Source: CAZDUS01 sp964609375
GTDB lineage: Bacteria; Verrucomicrobiota; Kiritimatiellia; CAIKKV01; CAITUY01
Assembly (NCBI GenBank): GCA_964609375.1
Contig: CAZSSA010000016.1
Location: forward strand, 1 to 30,517
Direction: 5' to 3'
Length of the DNA stretch: 30,517 bases
The position numbers were made by a program, and so were the translations under genes. The notes under the pieces were generated by a model. That model did no database searches. It was not told the DNA's origin and saw only the letters and a program-made list of their open reading frames with translations. How positions within the stretch are numbered: position 1 is the stretch's first letter; every line of letters begins with the position of its first letter. Positions 7,643 through 15,478 of the stretch are shown piece after piece.

Positions 7643-8722
7643 TTAGCGCTCCGTACAACTGATGCAAGGGTCGATGCAAATAGCGATGACTGGGACATCG
7701 GCTAGTTGGCAGCCGGTTAACATGTGAAGCAAGGGGGGAAGGTTGGCAAAGGTGGGGGTTCGGACGCGGAAGCGTTCGAGATTACGGGACCCGTTGCCCT
7801 TGATGTAGAAGTTCAATTCGCCGCGGGGTTGCTCGATCCGGGCGAGGACTTCGCCCGAGGGAGAGCCTTTGACCGGGGAGGCAATGGGGCCGGCGGGGAT
7901 TTTGGCCAGGGCCTGGCGGACCAGAGTGGCGGAGGTGGCGAGTTCCTTGACGCGCACCATGGTGCGGGCGTAGCAGTCGCCTGCATGCTCGGTGACCATC
8001 TTGAAGTCCAGTTCGCCATAGGCGGCGTAACCGCTTTCGCGCAGATCCATGGTGACGCCGCTGGCGCGGGCCACTGGGCCAACGGCGCCGAGTTCATAGG
8101 CTTTGTCTTTCGGGAGGACCCCGACGCCGATAAGACGTTGCCTGACGCTGTAGTCATCCACGAGGGCAGGCAGGACGGAGGCCAGTTGGCGCTCAATTTC
8201 GTCCAGTTGCTTGAGAATATAATCCGCTTGATCCGGGGAGATGTCGCGCTTGACGCCGCCGATGGTGCAGACGCCAAGGATGACGCGACCGCCGGTGGTT
8301 TTCTCCATGATATCAAGCACGAGCTCACGAATCTGCCAGAGGCGCATGAACAGGTTCTCGAAGCCGAATGCATCGGCGAGGAGGCCGAGGATAAGAAGGT
8401 GACTGTGGATGCGGTGAACTTCGGCCCAGACGACGCGGAGATAGCGGGCGCGGGCGGGAACGGTGATGTTCATGAGGGACTCGATGCCCTGGCAGTAGTT
8501 CTGGGAGTGCATGAAGCTGCAGATTCCGCAGATGCGCTCAGCCAGATAGACATCCTGGACATAATCCTTTTTCTCGGCGATTTTTTCCAGTCCGCGATGG
8601 ACGTAGCCAACGACGGGAAGGGCCTCGATGATTTTCTCATCCTCCATGACGAGCCGAAGCTGGAGCGGCTCGGGGAGGACAGGATGCTGGGGGCCAAACG
8701 GGATGGTATTGCGGCGGATCAT
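7643..8722 (-). CDS. echE: Ech hydrogenase large subunit E, [NiFe] catalytic
   Basis: A 359-residue group 4 [NiFe] hydrogenase large subunit related to NuoD. Both nickel-binding Cys pairs are present: RICGIC (C65, C68) and DPCISC (C353, C356), which separates it from true complex I, where they are lost. The protein ends DPCISCTER, only three residues after the last ligand. It therefore has no C-terminal extension and should not need a maturation endopeptidase, as known for EchE/CooH-type subunits. It reduces protons to H2 with ferredoxin electrons, or the reverse, coupled to ion translocation. Its ATG overlaps the echD stop by 4 bp. Confidence 0.94.
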   Translation of the reverse strand: MIRRNTIPFGPQHPVLPEPLQLRLVMEDEKIIEALPVVGYVHRGLEKIAEKKDYVQDVYLAERICGICSFMHSQNYCQGIESLMNITVPARARYLRVVWAEVHRIHSHLLILGLLADAFGFENLFMRLWQIRELVLDIMEKTTGGRVILGVCTIGGVKRDISPDQADYILKQLDEIERQLASVLPALVDDYSVRQRLIGVGVLPKDKAYELGAVGPVARASGVTMDLRESGYAAYGELDFKMVTEHAGDCYARTMVRVKELATSATLVRQALAKIPAGPIASPVKGSPSGEVLARIEQPRGELNFYIKGNGSRNLERFRVRTPTFANLPPLLHMLTGCQLADVPVIAICIDPCISCTER

Positions 8723-9129
8723 TGTGCTGCCTCCCCGGCGCTGCCGGTGCGTGTGGTGTCGCGAACGTCCAGGCCGATGCCGATGTGGCCCTTGTTCAGG
8801 GGGGCGACCGGAGCGCCATCGGAGAGGATGAACCGGCCCTTGTAGTCAATGGCCAGGCCGGTGAACTCAATGCCGAACAGGTCCTTGATTTCGTTTTCGA
8901 CAAGGACGGCGGCAAAAAAGAGATTTGAGATGCTCAGGAGTGCCGTGCCCCTTGGAAGGCGCAGGCGCAGATGTTTCAGGACGTACTGTTTGTCGAAATG
9001 GTAAAGGATGTCGTGAGCGTCGGTCAGATCGCAGCAGGTCATCGTGACAAAACGATACCCGTCCTGTTTGGCCTTCCATACCTCGACGGCCAGCTGGTCC
9101 ATGGTTATTTCAGTTACATTGTCTAGCAT
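8719..9129 (-). CDS. echD: Ech hydrogenase subunit D, NuoC-like
   Basis: A 136-residue protein resembling the 30-kDa (NuoC) subunit family: a WKAKQDGYRFVTMTCCDL region, then the VENEIKDLFGIEFTGL segment. That segment matches the conserved E-ReV-D-fGi-f-gh motif of the family. In Ech complexes it helps bridge the large and small subunits on the cytoplasmic face. It lies between echC (14 bp upstream) and echE (ATGA overlap), which fixes the call more than the sequence alone does. Confidence 0.87.
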   Translation of the reverse strand: MLDNVTEITMDQLAVEVWKAKQDGYRFVTMTCCDLTDAHDILYHFDKQYVLKHLRLRLPRGTALLSISNLFFAAVLVENEIKDLFGIEFTGLAIDYKGRFILSDGAPVAPLNKGHIGIGLDVRDTTRTGSAGEAAQ

Positions 9130-9143
9130 GGGAATGCCTTTCT

Positions 9144-9650
9144 TTAAACGGATTCAATGGCGATTGGCGGAGGCGCCGGAATTCTGGTCACGTTGTGTTG
9201 GGAAGCGGAAACCGAGGTGATGGCGGCGGTCCGGCGTGACTCCAGAATAATGGCGGCCTGGACGATGCCGTCGATCATGGCTTCCGGCCTTGGGGGGCAA
9301 CCGGGGACGAAGACGTCGACGGGGACGACCTTGTCGATGCCGCCGAGGACGTTATAGCCATCGGCGAAGATGCCCCCGGTGGAGGAGCAGACGCCGAAGG
9401 CGACGACGACCTTGGGGTCGGGCATCTGGTCGTAGACGTTCCGGAGGACGCGGGCGTTGCGGTGATTGACGGAGCCGGTGACGACAAGGACGTCGGCGTG
9501 TTTCGGGTTGCCGACATGGAGGATGCCGAAACGCTCGAGATCATAGATGGGGGTGAGGCAGGCGAGGAATTCGATGTCGCAGCCATTGCAACTGTTGCAG
9601 TTGAAGTGGACGACCCAGGGGGACTTGCTTAGTTTGGGAGTCAGTGACAT
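9144..9650 (-). CDS. echC: Ech hydrogenase small subunit C, NuoB-like [4Fe-4S]
   Basis: A 168-residue NuoB-like small subunit holding the proximal 4Fe-4S cluster. The ligands are visible as CNGC (C21, C24), GVCSSTGG (C88) and VPGCPPRPEA (C118). VVTGSVNHRN is also typical. It takes electrons from EchF to the NiFe site of EchE. The roughly 30 residues after the conserved core are Ala/Ser/Pro-rich and not recognised. It lies 19 bp downstream of echB. Confidence 0.93.
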   Translation of the reverse strand: MSLTPKLSKSPWVVHFNCNSCNGCDIEFLACLTPIYDLERFGILHVGNPKHADVLVVTGSVNHRNARVLRNVYDQMPDPKVVVAFGVCSSTGGIFADGYNVLGGIDKVVPVDVFVPGCPPRPEAMIDGIVQAAIILESRRTAAITSVSASQHNVTRIPAPPPIAIESV

Positions 9651-9669
9651 GTGAATAATACCTCGCGGG

Positions 9670-10539
9670 TTAGAGATAGAGCCAGAGGACGTTTGTCAGC
9701 GCCAGGACAAGGGCGCCGGTCCACATGAACCGGAAGATCCAGATGGAGGTCAGACGGGCAAAGGCGTTGTCCACGACGGTCATCAGGAAGAAGGCGGCGA
9801 GCGCCAGAAGTCCACCGATGAGCAGGTTTGAAGCCCAGAACAGCATGACCAGGTAGAAGAGGAGGGCGATTTCGTAGAGGTGGGCGATTTCGATGATGGC
9901 GAGATAAGGGCCTGAATATTCGATGGTAAGCCCCTTGATGATTTCCTGATGGGCGTGATGGGAGGTGGCGATGTCGAACGGCGATTTTTGCAGTTTGATG
10001 GCGAGCACCACGAGCAGCGCGATAAACAGAAGGGGAAGTGTCTGCAGCATGGGCTGGTCCGCCGCGATGGGGGAGGCCAGCAAGAAGCTGCCGTTGGCGA
10101 GGTACATGCCGATCATCAGGAGAATCAGGATGGGCTCATAGGCGACCATCAGCATGATTTCGCGTTGGCTGCCGATGCGGCTGTAGGGGGATCGCACGCA
10201 CATGCCGCCGAGGACCAGGGAGAGGGTTGAGAAGGCGAAGATGAACAGGAACATGAGGCTATCCTGGCCGAGGACCAGCAGGATCAGCGCCAGGATCATG
10301 AACGCCAGATGCAAGAAGGCGTATACGACCTGAATGCGGTTGACCACAATGGGTGCCTTGCGGAGGAGTTTGATGATGTCGTAGACGGGTTGGGCGACGG
10401 GCGGTCCAATGCGGCCTTGCATACGGGCGGTGATTTTCCGGTCAAGCCCGGCGATCAGGGCGCCAAAAAAGGGAGCCAGCAGGATCAGGGCGAGAATGTT
10501 GAAGTAGGGGTTTAGAAGTTCAGGGTTCAACGGGATCAT
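9670..10539 (-). CDS. echB: Ech hydrogenase membrane subunit B, NuoH-like
   Basis: A 289-residue integral membrane protein with about eight hydrophobic segments. It shows the NuoH-family features ARMQGRIGPPVAQPVYDIIKLL after the first helix, and KLQKSPFDIATSHHAHQEIIKG with the acidic and His residues typical of EchB/HycD. It anchors the soluble hydrogenase arm and forms part of the ion pathway. It overlaps echA by 4 bp (ATGA). Confidence 0.92.
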   Translation of the reverse strand: MIPLNPELLNPYFNILALILLAPFFGALIAGLDRKITARMQGRIGPPVAQPVYDIIKLLRKAPIVVNRIQVVYAFLHLAFMILALILLVLGQDSLMFLFIFAFSTLSLVLGGMCVRSPYSRIGSQREIMLMVAYEPILILLMIGMYLANGSFLLASPIAADQPMLQTLPLLFIALLVVLAIKLQKSPFDIATSHHAHQEIIKGLTIEYSGPYLAIIEIAHLYEIALLFYLVMLFWASNLLIGGLLALAAFFLMTVVDNAFARLTSIWIFRFMWTGALVLALTNVLWLYL

Positions 10540-12449
10540 TTGAAGACCACTCCGAATAGGGTGATGACAATCAAGGCAGCGACCGGGTTACACACAGCAG
10601 TGATCCGGGCTTCCCCGAAAATAGGGGAGAGATAGTAGCTGTTCAGGAGCGCCATGCTGGGCTTATCGGCAATGCTGCGGAACATGAAGTCGCTTTCAGG
10701 GGTTGCCACATTTTCGCCGCAGAGGTAGGGGAGCCGCAAGTGACTCTTCTTGAAGAGGGCGGCTCCGATGACGATGGCCAGCAGAATGGTGCCCAGGACG
10801 ACCAGTAGCGGCCAGGCGAGGAAGGCGTCAACCGAATCCAGAAGCGGGAGGGAGGAGAGGTCGCCATCCTTGCCGAAAACGGCGAGGCTGATGGGTTTGA
10901 TGACAAACCGGTAGATTGGCATGGCGCCGAGGCAGGCGGCGAGCACCATGGCGCACATGGTGATGAGAACGCCGGCCATCCACCGGCTCACCTTTTCGAT
11001 GGTGTAGGAGTGGTGGTACGAAGCGGTGGTAATGCGTCCGAGCCACTTTGCCCAGAAGAAGATGGTCAGCGCGCTTCCCGCGACCAGGAGCAGGAGGACG
11101 ATTGGCGAGTGGACGGACGCCTCAATGGACATCCATTTGCCGATCAACATGCCGAAGGGGGGGACCATCATGGAGGCCATGCCGATAATGGCCACATTGG
11201 TGGTGAGGGGCATTTTAAACAGGATGCCACCCATATCCTCAATATGGCGGCTGCCGATGGTTTGCTCAATGGTGCCGACGCACAGGAAGAGGAGCGCCTT
11301 GGAGATGGCGTGGTAGATCAGGATCGTGAGGGCGGCGGCGAAGGCCAGCGGGGAATGGATGCCGGCGCAGGAGGCGATCAGTCCGAGGTTGGCGATGGTG
11401 GAATAGGCGAGCACTTTCTTGCCGTTGCTCTGACTGATGGCCATGGCGCTGGCGGCGGCGAAGGTGAAGGCGCCGGCAATGGCGACGATGGTGCCGAGCG
11501 GGGTTGAATCCATGGCCGGGGCGAAGCGCAGAATCAGATAGGAGCCTGCCTTCACCATTGTGCTTGAGTGCAGCAGTGCCGATACCGGGGTGGGGGCGAC
11601 CATGGCGCCGAGCAGCCAGCTTTGAAAGGGTAACTGAGCCGATTTGGTCATGGTGGCGACAGCGATCAAGGCGAGCGGAAGGAGAGGGAGGAGAGATCCG
11701 CCGGCGATCATGGCGGAGATGGTGCCGTGCCCGCTGTGGTGTTCGGTCAGGAAGGCGGCGACCGCCAGACAGGTGCCGCCGAAAGCGTTAATCACGATGG
11801 CCCGTTTGGCGCTGGCCTTTGACTCCGCATTGCCCTCGTAGCCGATCAGGAAAAAGGAGCAAAGGGTTGTGCCTTCCCAGAAGATGGTGAGCCATTTCAG
11901 GTCATCGGTGAGGACGAGGCCGTTCATCAGGCCGAGGAAGGCAACCAGGAAAAAGTAAAACCGGCCCGGGGTCATGGCGGTTGGCGCGGCATGGTGCACA
12001 TGCTTGTTCATGTAGCCAATGGAAAAAAGGGTGATCAGGCTGCCGACGATGGAGACGATCAGCACCATGACGAGAGATAGGGCATCAACGACGAATGCCG
12101 TCTCTTCCGGGGAGGCCTTCCCGCGGGTGAGGAAGGAGAAGATGGCGAGACCAAGCGGGATAATGGCGAAGGCAGCGACGAGCCGGCTGCGGATCTTGAA
12201 GCCGATGAGCAGGACCAGGATGGCCATGAGCGGTTCGATGAAGGAGCCGATCTGAGTAATGAAGGCCGGGAAGACCAGGTGGGCGGGGCCCTGGGTGGCG
12301 AGGAGTACGGCGGCTGTCATGGTAATGAGGGCGGAAGCGACCACGAGTGTATGGCGTAGCTTTTGCGGTAAGCCCAACGTCATGATAGCCCCGAAGCCAA
12401 GGGGCGCCATTATGAGAACGCCGACCAGCCATTCCTGTAAACCATGCAT
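10536..12449 (-). CDS. echA: Ech hydrogenase membrane subunit A, NuoL/Mrp-like antiporter module
   Basis: A 637-residue polytopic membrane protein of the NuoL/MrpA family, the main ion-translocating subunit. Visible features are ITLFSIGYMNKHVHH, the acidic FWEGTTLCSFFLIGY helix, the broken-helix Lys/His region ATMTKSAQLPFQSWL followed by APTPVSALLHSSTMVKAG, and a second discontinuous helix near LIYHAISKALLFLCVG. The ATG at 12449 has AAGGAG about 10 bases upstream. It is the first large gene of the operon and is preceded by a short leader ORF with a terminator-like hairpin. Whether H+ or Na+ is pumped cannot be told from sequence. Confidence 0.93.
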   Translation of the reverse strand: MHGLQEWLVGVLIMAPLGFGAIMTLGLPQKLRHTLVVASALITMTAAVLLATQGPAHLVFPAFITQIGSFIEPLMAILVLLIGFKIRSRLVAAFAIIPLGLAIFSFLTRGKASPEETAFVVDALSLVMVLIVSIVGSLITLFSIGYMNKHVHHAAPTAMTPGRFYFFLVAFLGLMNGLVLTDDLKWLTIFWEGTTLCSFFLIGYEGNAESKASAKRAIVINAFGGTCLAVAAFLTEHHSGHGTISAMIAGGSLLPLLPLALIAVATMTKSAQLPFQSWLLGAMVAPTPVSALLHSSTMVKAGSYLILRFAPAMDSTPLGTIVAIAGAFTFAAASAMAISQSNGKKVLAYSTIANLGLIASCAGIHSPLAFAAALTILIYHAISKALLFLCVGTIEQTIGSRHIEDMGGILFKMPLTTNVAIIGMASMMVPPFGMLIGKWMSIEASVHSPIVLLLLVAGSALTIFFWAKWLGRITTASYHHSYTIEKVSRWMAGVLITMCAMVLAACLGAMPIYRFVIKPISLAVFGKDGDLSSLPLLDSVDAFLAWPLLVVLGTILLAIVIGAALFKKSHLRLPYLCGENVATPESDFMFRSIADKPSMALLNSYYLSPIFGEARITAVCNPVAALIVITLFGVVFK

Positions 12450-12456
12450 ACGTTCA

Positions 12457-12531
12457 TCACTCCTTGCTGATGTCAGGCAGAAAAAAGCCCACCACGTCCT
12501 TAATTGGAACGAAGGCGGGCATGCGAACCAT
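12457..12531 (-). CDS. Putative 24-residue leader peptide upstream of echA
   Basis: ATG at 12531 opens a 24-codon frame (begins MVRMPAFVPIKD, ends LPDISKE) that stops at TGA 12457-12459, 7 bp before the echA ATG. The AAGGAG serving echA lies over its last codons. Its middle codons are the same bases as the terminator-like hairpin and U-run (the run encodes Phe-Phe). A purine-rich GACGAGCAGAA precedes the ATG, a weak ribosome site. It may be a regulatory leader peptide, a small protein, or chance. No homologue is recognised. Confidence 0.4.
   Translation of the reverse strand: MVRMPAFVPIKDVVGFFLPDISKE
12481..12520 (-). terminator. Attenuator-like intrinsic terminator in the ech leader
   Basis: Read on the minus strand, GCCCGCC (12520-12514) pairs with GGTGGGC (12493-12487). 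The one G-U pair exists only in the minus-strand RNA. An inner helix CGTTCC/GGACG closes an AATTAA loop, and six U (12486-12481) follow. It lies 31 bp upstream of echA and within the putative leader ORF, so it would end transcripts before the operon unless prevented. A possible promoter upstream has TTGACT at 12589-12584 but a poor -10. Confidence 0.65.
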
Positions 12532-12645
12532 TTCTGCTCGTCTTGAAAAAAACGGTCTATGGATATTAAAACAGGGTGGTGTAAGTCAAGTGGGGAATTT
12601 CAACTTTTTAAGAACGGGTGTCGGGAGTCCTGAGTGAGCCGTGAA

Positions 12646-14376
12646 TCACGGTTTGGCAGCCTTGAGGAAGGTGGCGGTGTGCTGGAAGTTACCCTGCCAG
12701 GTGGTGTACATCACTCCGTCAAGTCCATGGATTCCGGCGGCGTCGTGCAGCCAGCCGGAAATAGCGCCGGGGTTGCCATCGTAGAAGCCGGCAAGAATCT
12801 GGTGATGGCCGCGGCGGGAGAAATGCTTAAGGGTATCCCTGCGGGTGTCGGTGTCCATCTGCCAGTTGATGATGGTGACATCGGGAGGGAGAGATTCCCA
12901 TGAACCGTACCATGGGCCGTCGCCCTTTACCAGAAAGTAGGGGCCACGTTTGCGGGCATTGTGGTTGGGGTCGAACATATCGGACCACGTGTAGATGGGC
13001 TTGCCGGGGTCGGCCCTGCGGATGAGGGTGATGGAGCGATGGATACTTGAGGAGAGGATTTCAGCACTGGTGAGTTTGCGGGCGACACAGGCGGCGTCCC
13101 AGCCCTGGGTTCGGATTTCGTCGTACATCATCATGTATCCATCCGGGGAAAGGGCCTGGCGCACCTGATCCAACTGCCAGGCGAGTATTTCGTACAGATT
13201 GGGTTCGCTCATGCAGCAGGTGACCTGATCGGCGTAGATGATGGAAGGATGGTAATAGGAGGCGAGGAGGCGCTGGCCTTCCTTCAGGCGCCCGTCGGGC
13301 CGGATAGTGATGAAGGGGGAATCATGCCAGACGGTGTATTCGCCCGCGTAAGGATCCATCCCGAGTTTGGGGTCAACCACAGGGGATACATCGCGGCGTT
13401 CGGAGAAGACGATGGATCCATCGTCGCTGGTTAGCAACAGGGGGGTTCCCGGTCGGCGCAGGATATTGACAAAACCGGCGGGTTCAACTTGAACGTCGTC
13501 CATCCAGAGGATACCGGACTCGCCCGACCAGGTGCCGATGTAGAGGTTGACGGTTGAAGAGTCGAGGGTGTTGAAGACGATATGGATGCGTTTCCAGTCC
13601 TGATTGGGTTCGATGACAGGGGTGTGAAAGTTAAGGGAACGGTTCCTTTGATCCATGATGACCACCCGGGTATCTCCGGATGTCCAGTCTCTTGTCTTGA
13701 TGGCGGCTGATACATGATAATAGCGGAAGGGATGAAGGCGAAGGGTTTGCCGAGCGCGTGCGTGGCGATGTTTGGGTTCATAGTTGGCGACATCCTGAAG
13801 ACGGAGTGAGGATTTTCCCTGCATGAAAACGCTGGTATCCTGAAAAGCGATTTCGCCGGGGGAGTCGACTGACCAGCCGGCAGGGCTGTCTTTTTCGAAT
13901 AATTCGAATCCCGGGTTAATGACAGGAGGGAAATCGGGCACGGGTTCCAGCCGGCTGTTTTTGACGATGAACGGGGCGTTTTGAACAGGGAGTCCCTCTG
14001 CCAGGTTCGGGTTGCGGCTGAGGAGGCTGTTGGAATAGCCGATGGGCATGATGCCGGCCACGAGTTCCAGTTTCAGGCGCCGGCAGGCATCGCGGAAGGC
14101 GCGGCAGTGGGCGAGGTAGGAGTCGGGAACATCATCCCAGCGCATAAATTTTGAGTCGGAGAGAAGGACGCCGGTGTAGCCTTCGGTGGCGATTCGTTCG
14201 AGAAGCGTGATGGAGTTGCTAAAGGCATTATCGGGCAAGAGATTGGTTTGGAGATAGAGCCACCGTTTTTGGGGAGCGGCAAAGGCCAAGGTGTGCGAGG
14301 AGAGAAAGATCACGGCGGCCAACGCGAAAAGGTGGGCAGTCCCTGACAAGGCCCGTTTTGTGCGTCCTGAGTTCAT
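12646..14376 (-). CDS. Secreted TIM-barrel, glycosidase-like protein with inserted beta-sandwich domain
   Basis: A 576-residue protein with a clear signal peptide (LFALAAVIFLSSHTLAFA, then APQ). The first part (WLYLQTNLLPD, YTGVLLSDSKFMRW) and the last part (YMMMYDEIR, PIYTWSDMFDP, TIINWQMD, GVMYTTWQGNF) look like halves of a TIM barrel as in glycoside hydrolases. The middle (about 150-300; NPGFE, SSLRLQDV, GILWMDDVQVEP) resembles carbohydrate-binding beta-sandwich modules. A role in polysaccharide degradation or sugar binding is inferred; MYDEIR and NWQMD offer acidic candidates for catalysis. No specific GH family is recognised. It appears monocistronic, with a promoter only about 9 bp before the ATG and no ribosome site. 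Confidence 0.7.
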   Translation of the reverse strand: MNSGRTKRALSGTAHLFALAAVIFLSSHTLAFAAPQKRWLYLQTNLLPDNAFSNSITLLERIATEGYTGVLLSDSKFMRWDDVPDSYLAHCRAFRDACRRLKLELVAGIMPIGYSNSLLSRNPNLAEGLPVQNAPFIVKNSRLEPVPDFPPVINPGFELFEKDSPAGWSVDSPGEIAFQDTSVFMQGKSSLRLQDVANYEPKHRHARARQTLRLHPFRYYHVSAAIKTRDWTSGDTRVVIMDQRNRSLNFHTPVIEPNQDWKRIHIVFNTLDSSTVNLYIGTWSGESGILWMDDVQVEPAGFVNILRRPGTPLLLTSDDGSIVFSERRDVSPVVDPKLGMDPYAGEYTVWHDSPFITIRPDGRLKEGQRLLASYYHPSIIYADQVTCCMSEPNLYEILAWQLDQVRQALSPDGYMMMYDEIRTQGWDAACVARKLTSAEILSSSIHRSITLIRRADPGKPIYTWSDMFDPNHNARKRGPYFLVKGDGPWYGSWESLPPDVTIINWQMDTDTRRDTLKHFSRRGHHQILAGFYDGNPGAISGWLHDAAGIHGLDGVMYTTWQGNFQHTATFLKAAKP

Positions 14377-14385
14377 GACGACTCA

Positions 14386-14415
14386 ATCATAATCATTTTT
14401 GAGTAAATGGGCCAA
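14386..14415 (-). promoter_or_regulatory. Promoter close to the start of the secreted glycosidase-like gene
   Basis: On the minus strand, TTGGCC (14415-14410) is followed after 18 bp by TATGAT (14391-14386, 5/6 to consensus). Only nine bases separate the -10 from the ATG at 14376, so the transcript would be nearly leaderless. Confidence 0.5.
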
Positions 14416-14471
14416 TCAAATAACCTTTCGGGGGAGATGCGCCCCAGGGGGTTTGGGTGTTGAAGAGCGGA

Positions 14472-14486
14472 CGCCTCGGAGAGGCG
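14472..14486. repeat. GCGCC-type palindromic repeat
   Basis: CGCCTC-GGA-GAGGCG is a perfect 6-bp stem within GAGAGGCGCCCC. The core GAGAGGCGCCC recurs (inverted) near 30314-30324, and a similar GCGCCTGTG hairpin lies at 24669-24688. It looks like a dispersed REP-like element. It is the main content of the 14377-14559 gap between divergent genes, with their two promoters. Confidence 0.5.
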
Positions 14487-14525
14487 CCCCCTGCCGAATG
14501 CAAAATTCAGATGGACAGAAAAAAC

Positions 14526-14553
14526 TTGCGTGCAAGCGGTTGGCGTTTATCAT
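14526..14553 (+). promoter_or_regulatory. Possible promoter abutting the outer-membrane protein gene
   Basis: TTGCGT (weak -35), a 16-bp gap, then TATCAT (5/6 to consensus) at 14548-14553, six bases before the ATG at 14560. If correct the mRNA starts at or next to the ATG, consistent with the absence of a ribosome site. Confidence 0.35.
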
Positions 14554-14559
14554 GCGGCC

Positions 14560-15090
14560 ATGAAAACAAACAATAGTTTTATCGTGATGGGGTTGATTTG
14601 TGCTGTCATGCTGGCCGCTTCAAACCAGGCTGGCGCCGGGAATACCCTGGGATTCGGTGGTCGCTATCATCAGGACCATTCGACATTTGCGAAATTGCCT
14701 TATGCGGAAGGCGACCTTTCCTATGGCGTGATCTATGAAATACACGAGAAGGATACGAGTGTGTTGCAGTTGGGGTGTTCGATGACCCCGGAGTTTGATG
14801 ACGCAACCAATAATATTGACTATGCCGTGACCCCGGAACTGAACCTGATGTTGAAGGATGGTGTTTTTCAGGCCGGCGTTGGCATTATGTCTTCGTATCT
14901 GAGCAAGTCAGAGGGGGATAGCGAGTGGATGGATCTCTACTGGCAGTTGCTTCTTGGGTTGAGGTTTGATCTCAGCAAGAAGTTGTCGGTGCAACTCAAT
15001 GGTAGTTATGTGTTTGAGTCGTGGGGCGACCTGGGTGATTTTGATTTTGCGGATGTTGAAGGCGTGGCTTACATCGGCTACGCGTTTTGA
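14560..15090 (+). CDS. Small outer-membrane beta-barrel-like protein
   Basis: A 176-residue protein with a signal peptide (FIVMGLICAVMLAASNQAGA). The mature part alternates polar and hydrophobic residues in short strands (GDLSYGVIYEI, VLQLGCSMTPEF, QLLLGLRFDLSKKLSVQLNGSYVF) and ends with an aromatic residue in GYAF, as many outer-membrane barrels do. The function is unknown. I use ATG 14560 because it gives the complete signal peptide; a GTG at 14530 is in frame but adds a non-signal-like end. It is followed by a terminator. Confidence 0.65.
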   Translation: MKTNNSFIVMGLICAVMLAASNQAGAGNTLGFGGRYHQDHSTFAKLPYAEGDLSYGVIYEIHEKDTSVLQLGCSMTPEFDDATNNIDYAVTPELNLMLKDGVFQAGVGIMSSYLSKSEGDSEWMDLYWQLLLGLRFDLSKKLSVQLNGSYVFESWGDLGDFDFADVEGVAYIGYAF

Positions 15091-15110
15091 TTGGTGCCGG
15101 AGGGGTTGAC

Positions 15111-15143
15111 GGGAGATGGTTCCAGGGCCATCTCCCTTTTTTT
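15111..15143 (+). terminator. Intrinsic terminator between the outer-membrane gene and trpR
   Basis: GGGAGATGG (15111-15119) pairs perfectly with CCATCTCCC (15128-15136) and is followed by seven T (15137-15143). It lies 20 bp after one gene and only 25 bp before the trpR start, so it either ends the first transcript or acts as a leader attenuator of the second. Confidence 0.88.
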
Positions 15144-15168
15144 AATGGCGGATCGTGGAGCAGCGGTC

Positions 15169-15474
15169 ATGATTAAGTCTGGCGACAGTAATGCGGCGTT
15201 GCGCGAGTTGGCGTCGGTATTGAGCCGGATGGATGGTGCTTCGGAAGTGTACGAGGTTTTGTACGCGCTGCTGACGGCGCGGGAACGCGACAAGATCGCG
15301 TTGCGATGGAAGTTGGTGGGGCTTCTGGAAGAGGGGGTATCCCAGCGAGCCATTGCGTCCGAATTGGGGATCAGTTTGTGCAAGATCACGCGTGGTTCCC
15401 ATGAATTGAAATATGGGCCCGCAGGGTTCCGCAAGGCGATCCGGCGGGCGGTGAAGCAGAAAAGGCAGGGGTAA
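15169..15474 (+). CDS. TrpR-family DNA-binding repressor
   Basis: A 101-residue all-helical protein matching the Trp repressor family along its length: LLTARERDKIALRWKLVGLLEEG corresponds to the LTPDERE...RIVEELL region. The helix-turn-helix is SQRAIASELGISLCKITRGS, then HELKYGP like NSLKAAP of E. coli TrpR. ATG 15169 has GGAG eight bases upstream; an earlier ATG at 15145 abuts the terminator U-run. TrpR binds operator DNA with tryptophan as corepressor; YerC/YecD-type relatives may have other targets. No trp genes are nearby. The stop is 4 bp before ileS, indicating cotranscription. The ligand is not proven. Confidence 0.82.
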   Translation: MIKSGDSNAALRELASVLSRMDGASEVYEVLYALLTARERDKIALRWKLVGLLEEGVSQRAIASELGISLCKITRGSHELKYGPAGFRKAIRRAVKQKRQG

Positions 15475-15478
15475 GGGA

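Noticed and set aside
7724..8845. 373-residue open frame on the plus strand over echE
   Set aside because: Gly/Ala/Asp-rich shadow; echE has complete nickel-binding motifs.
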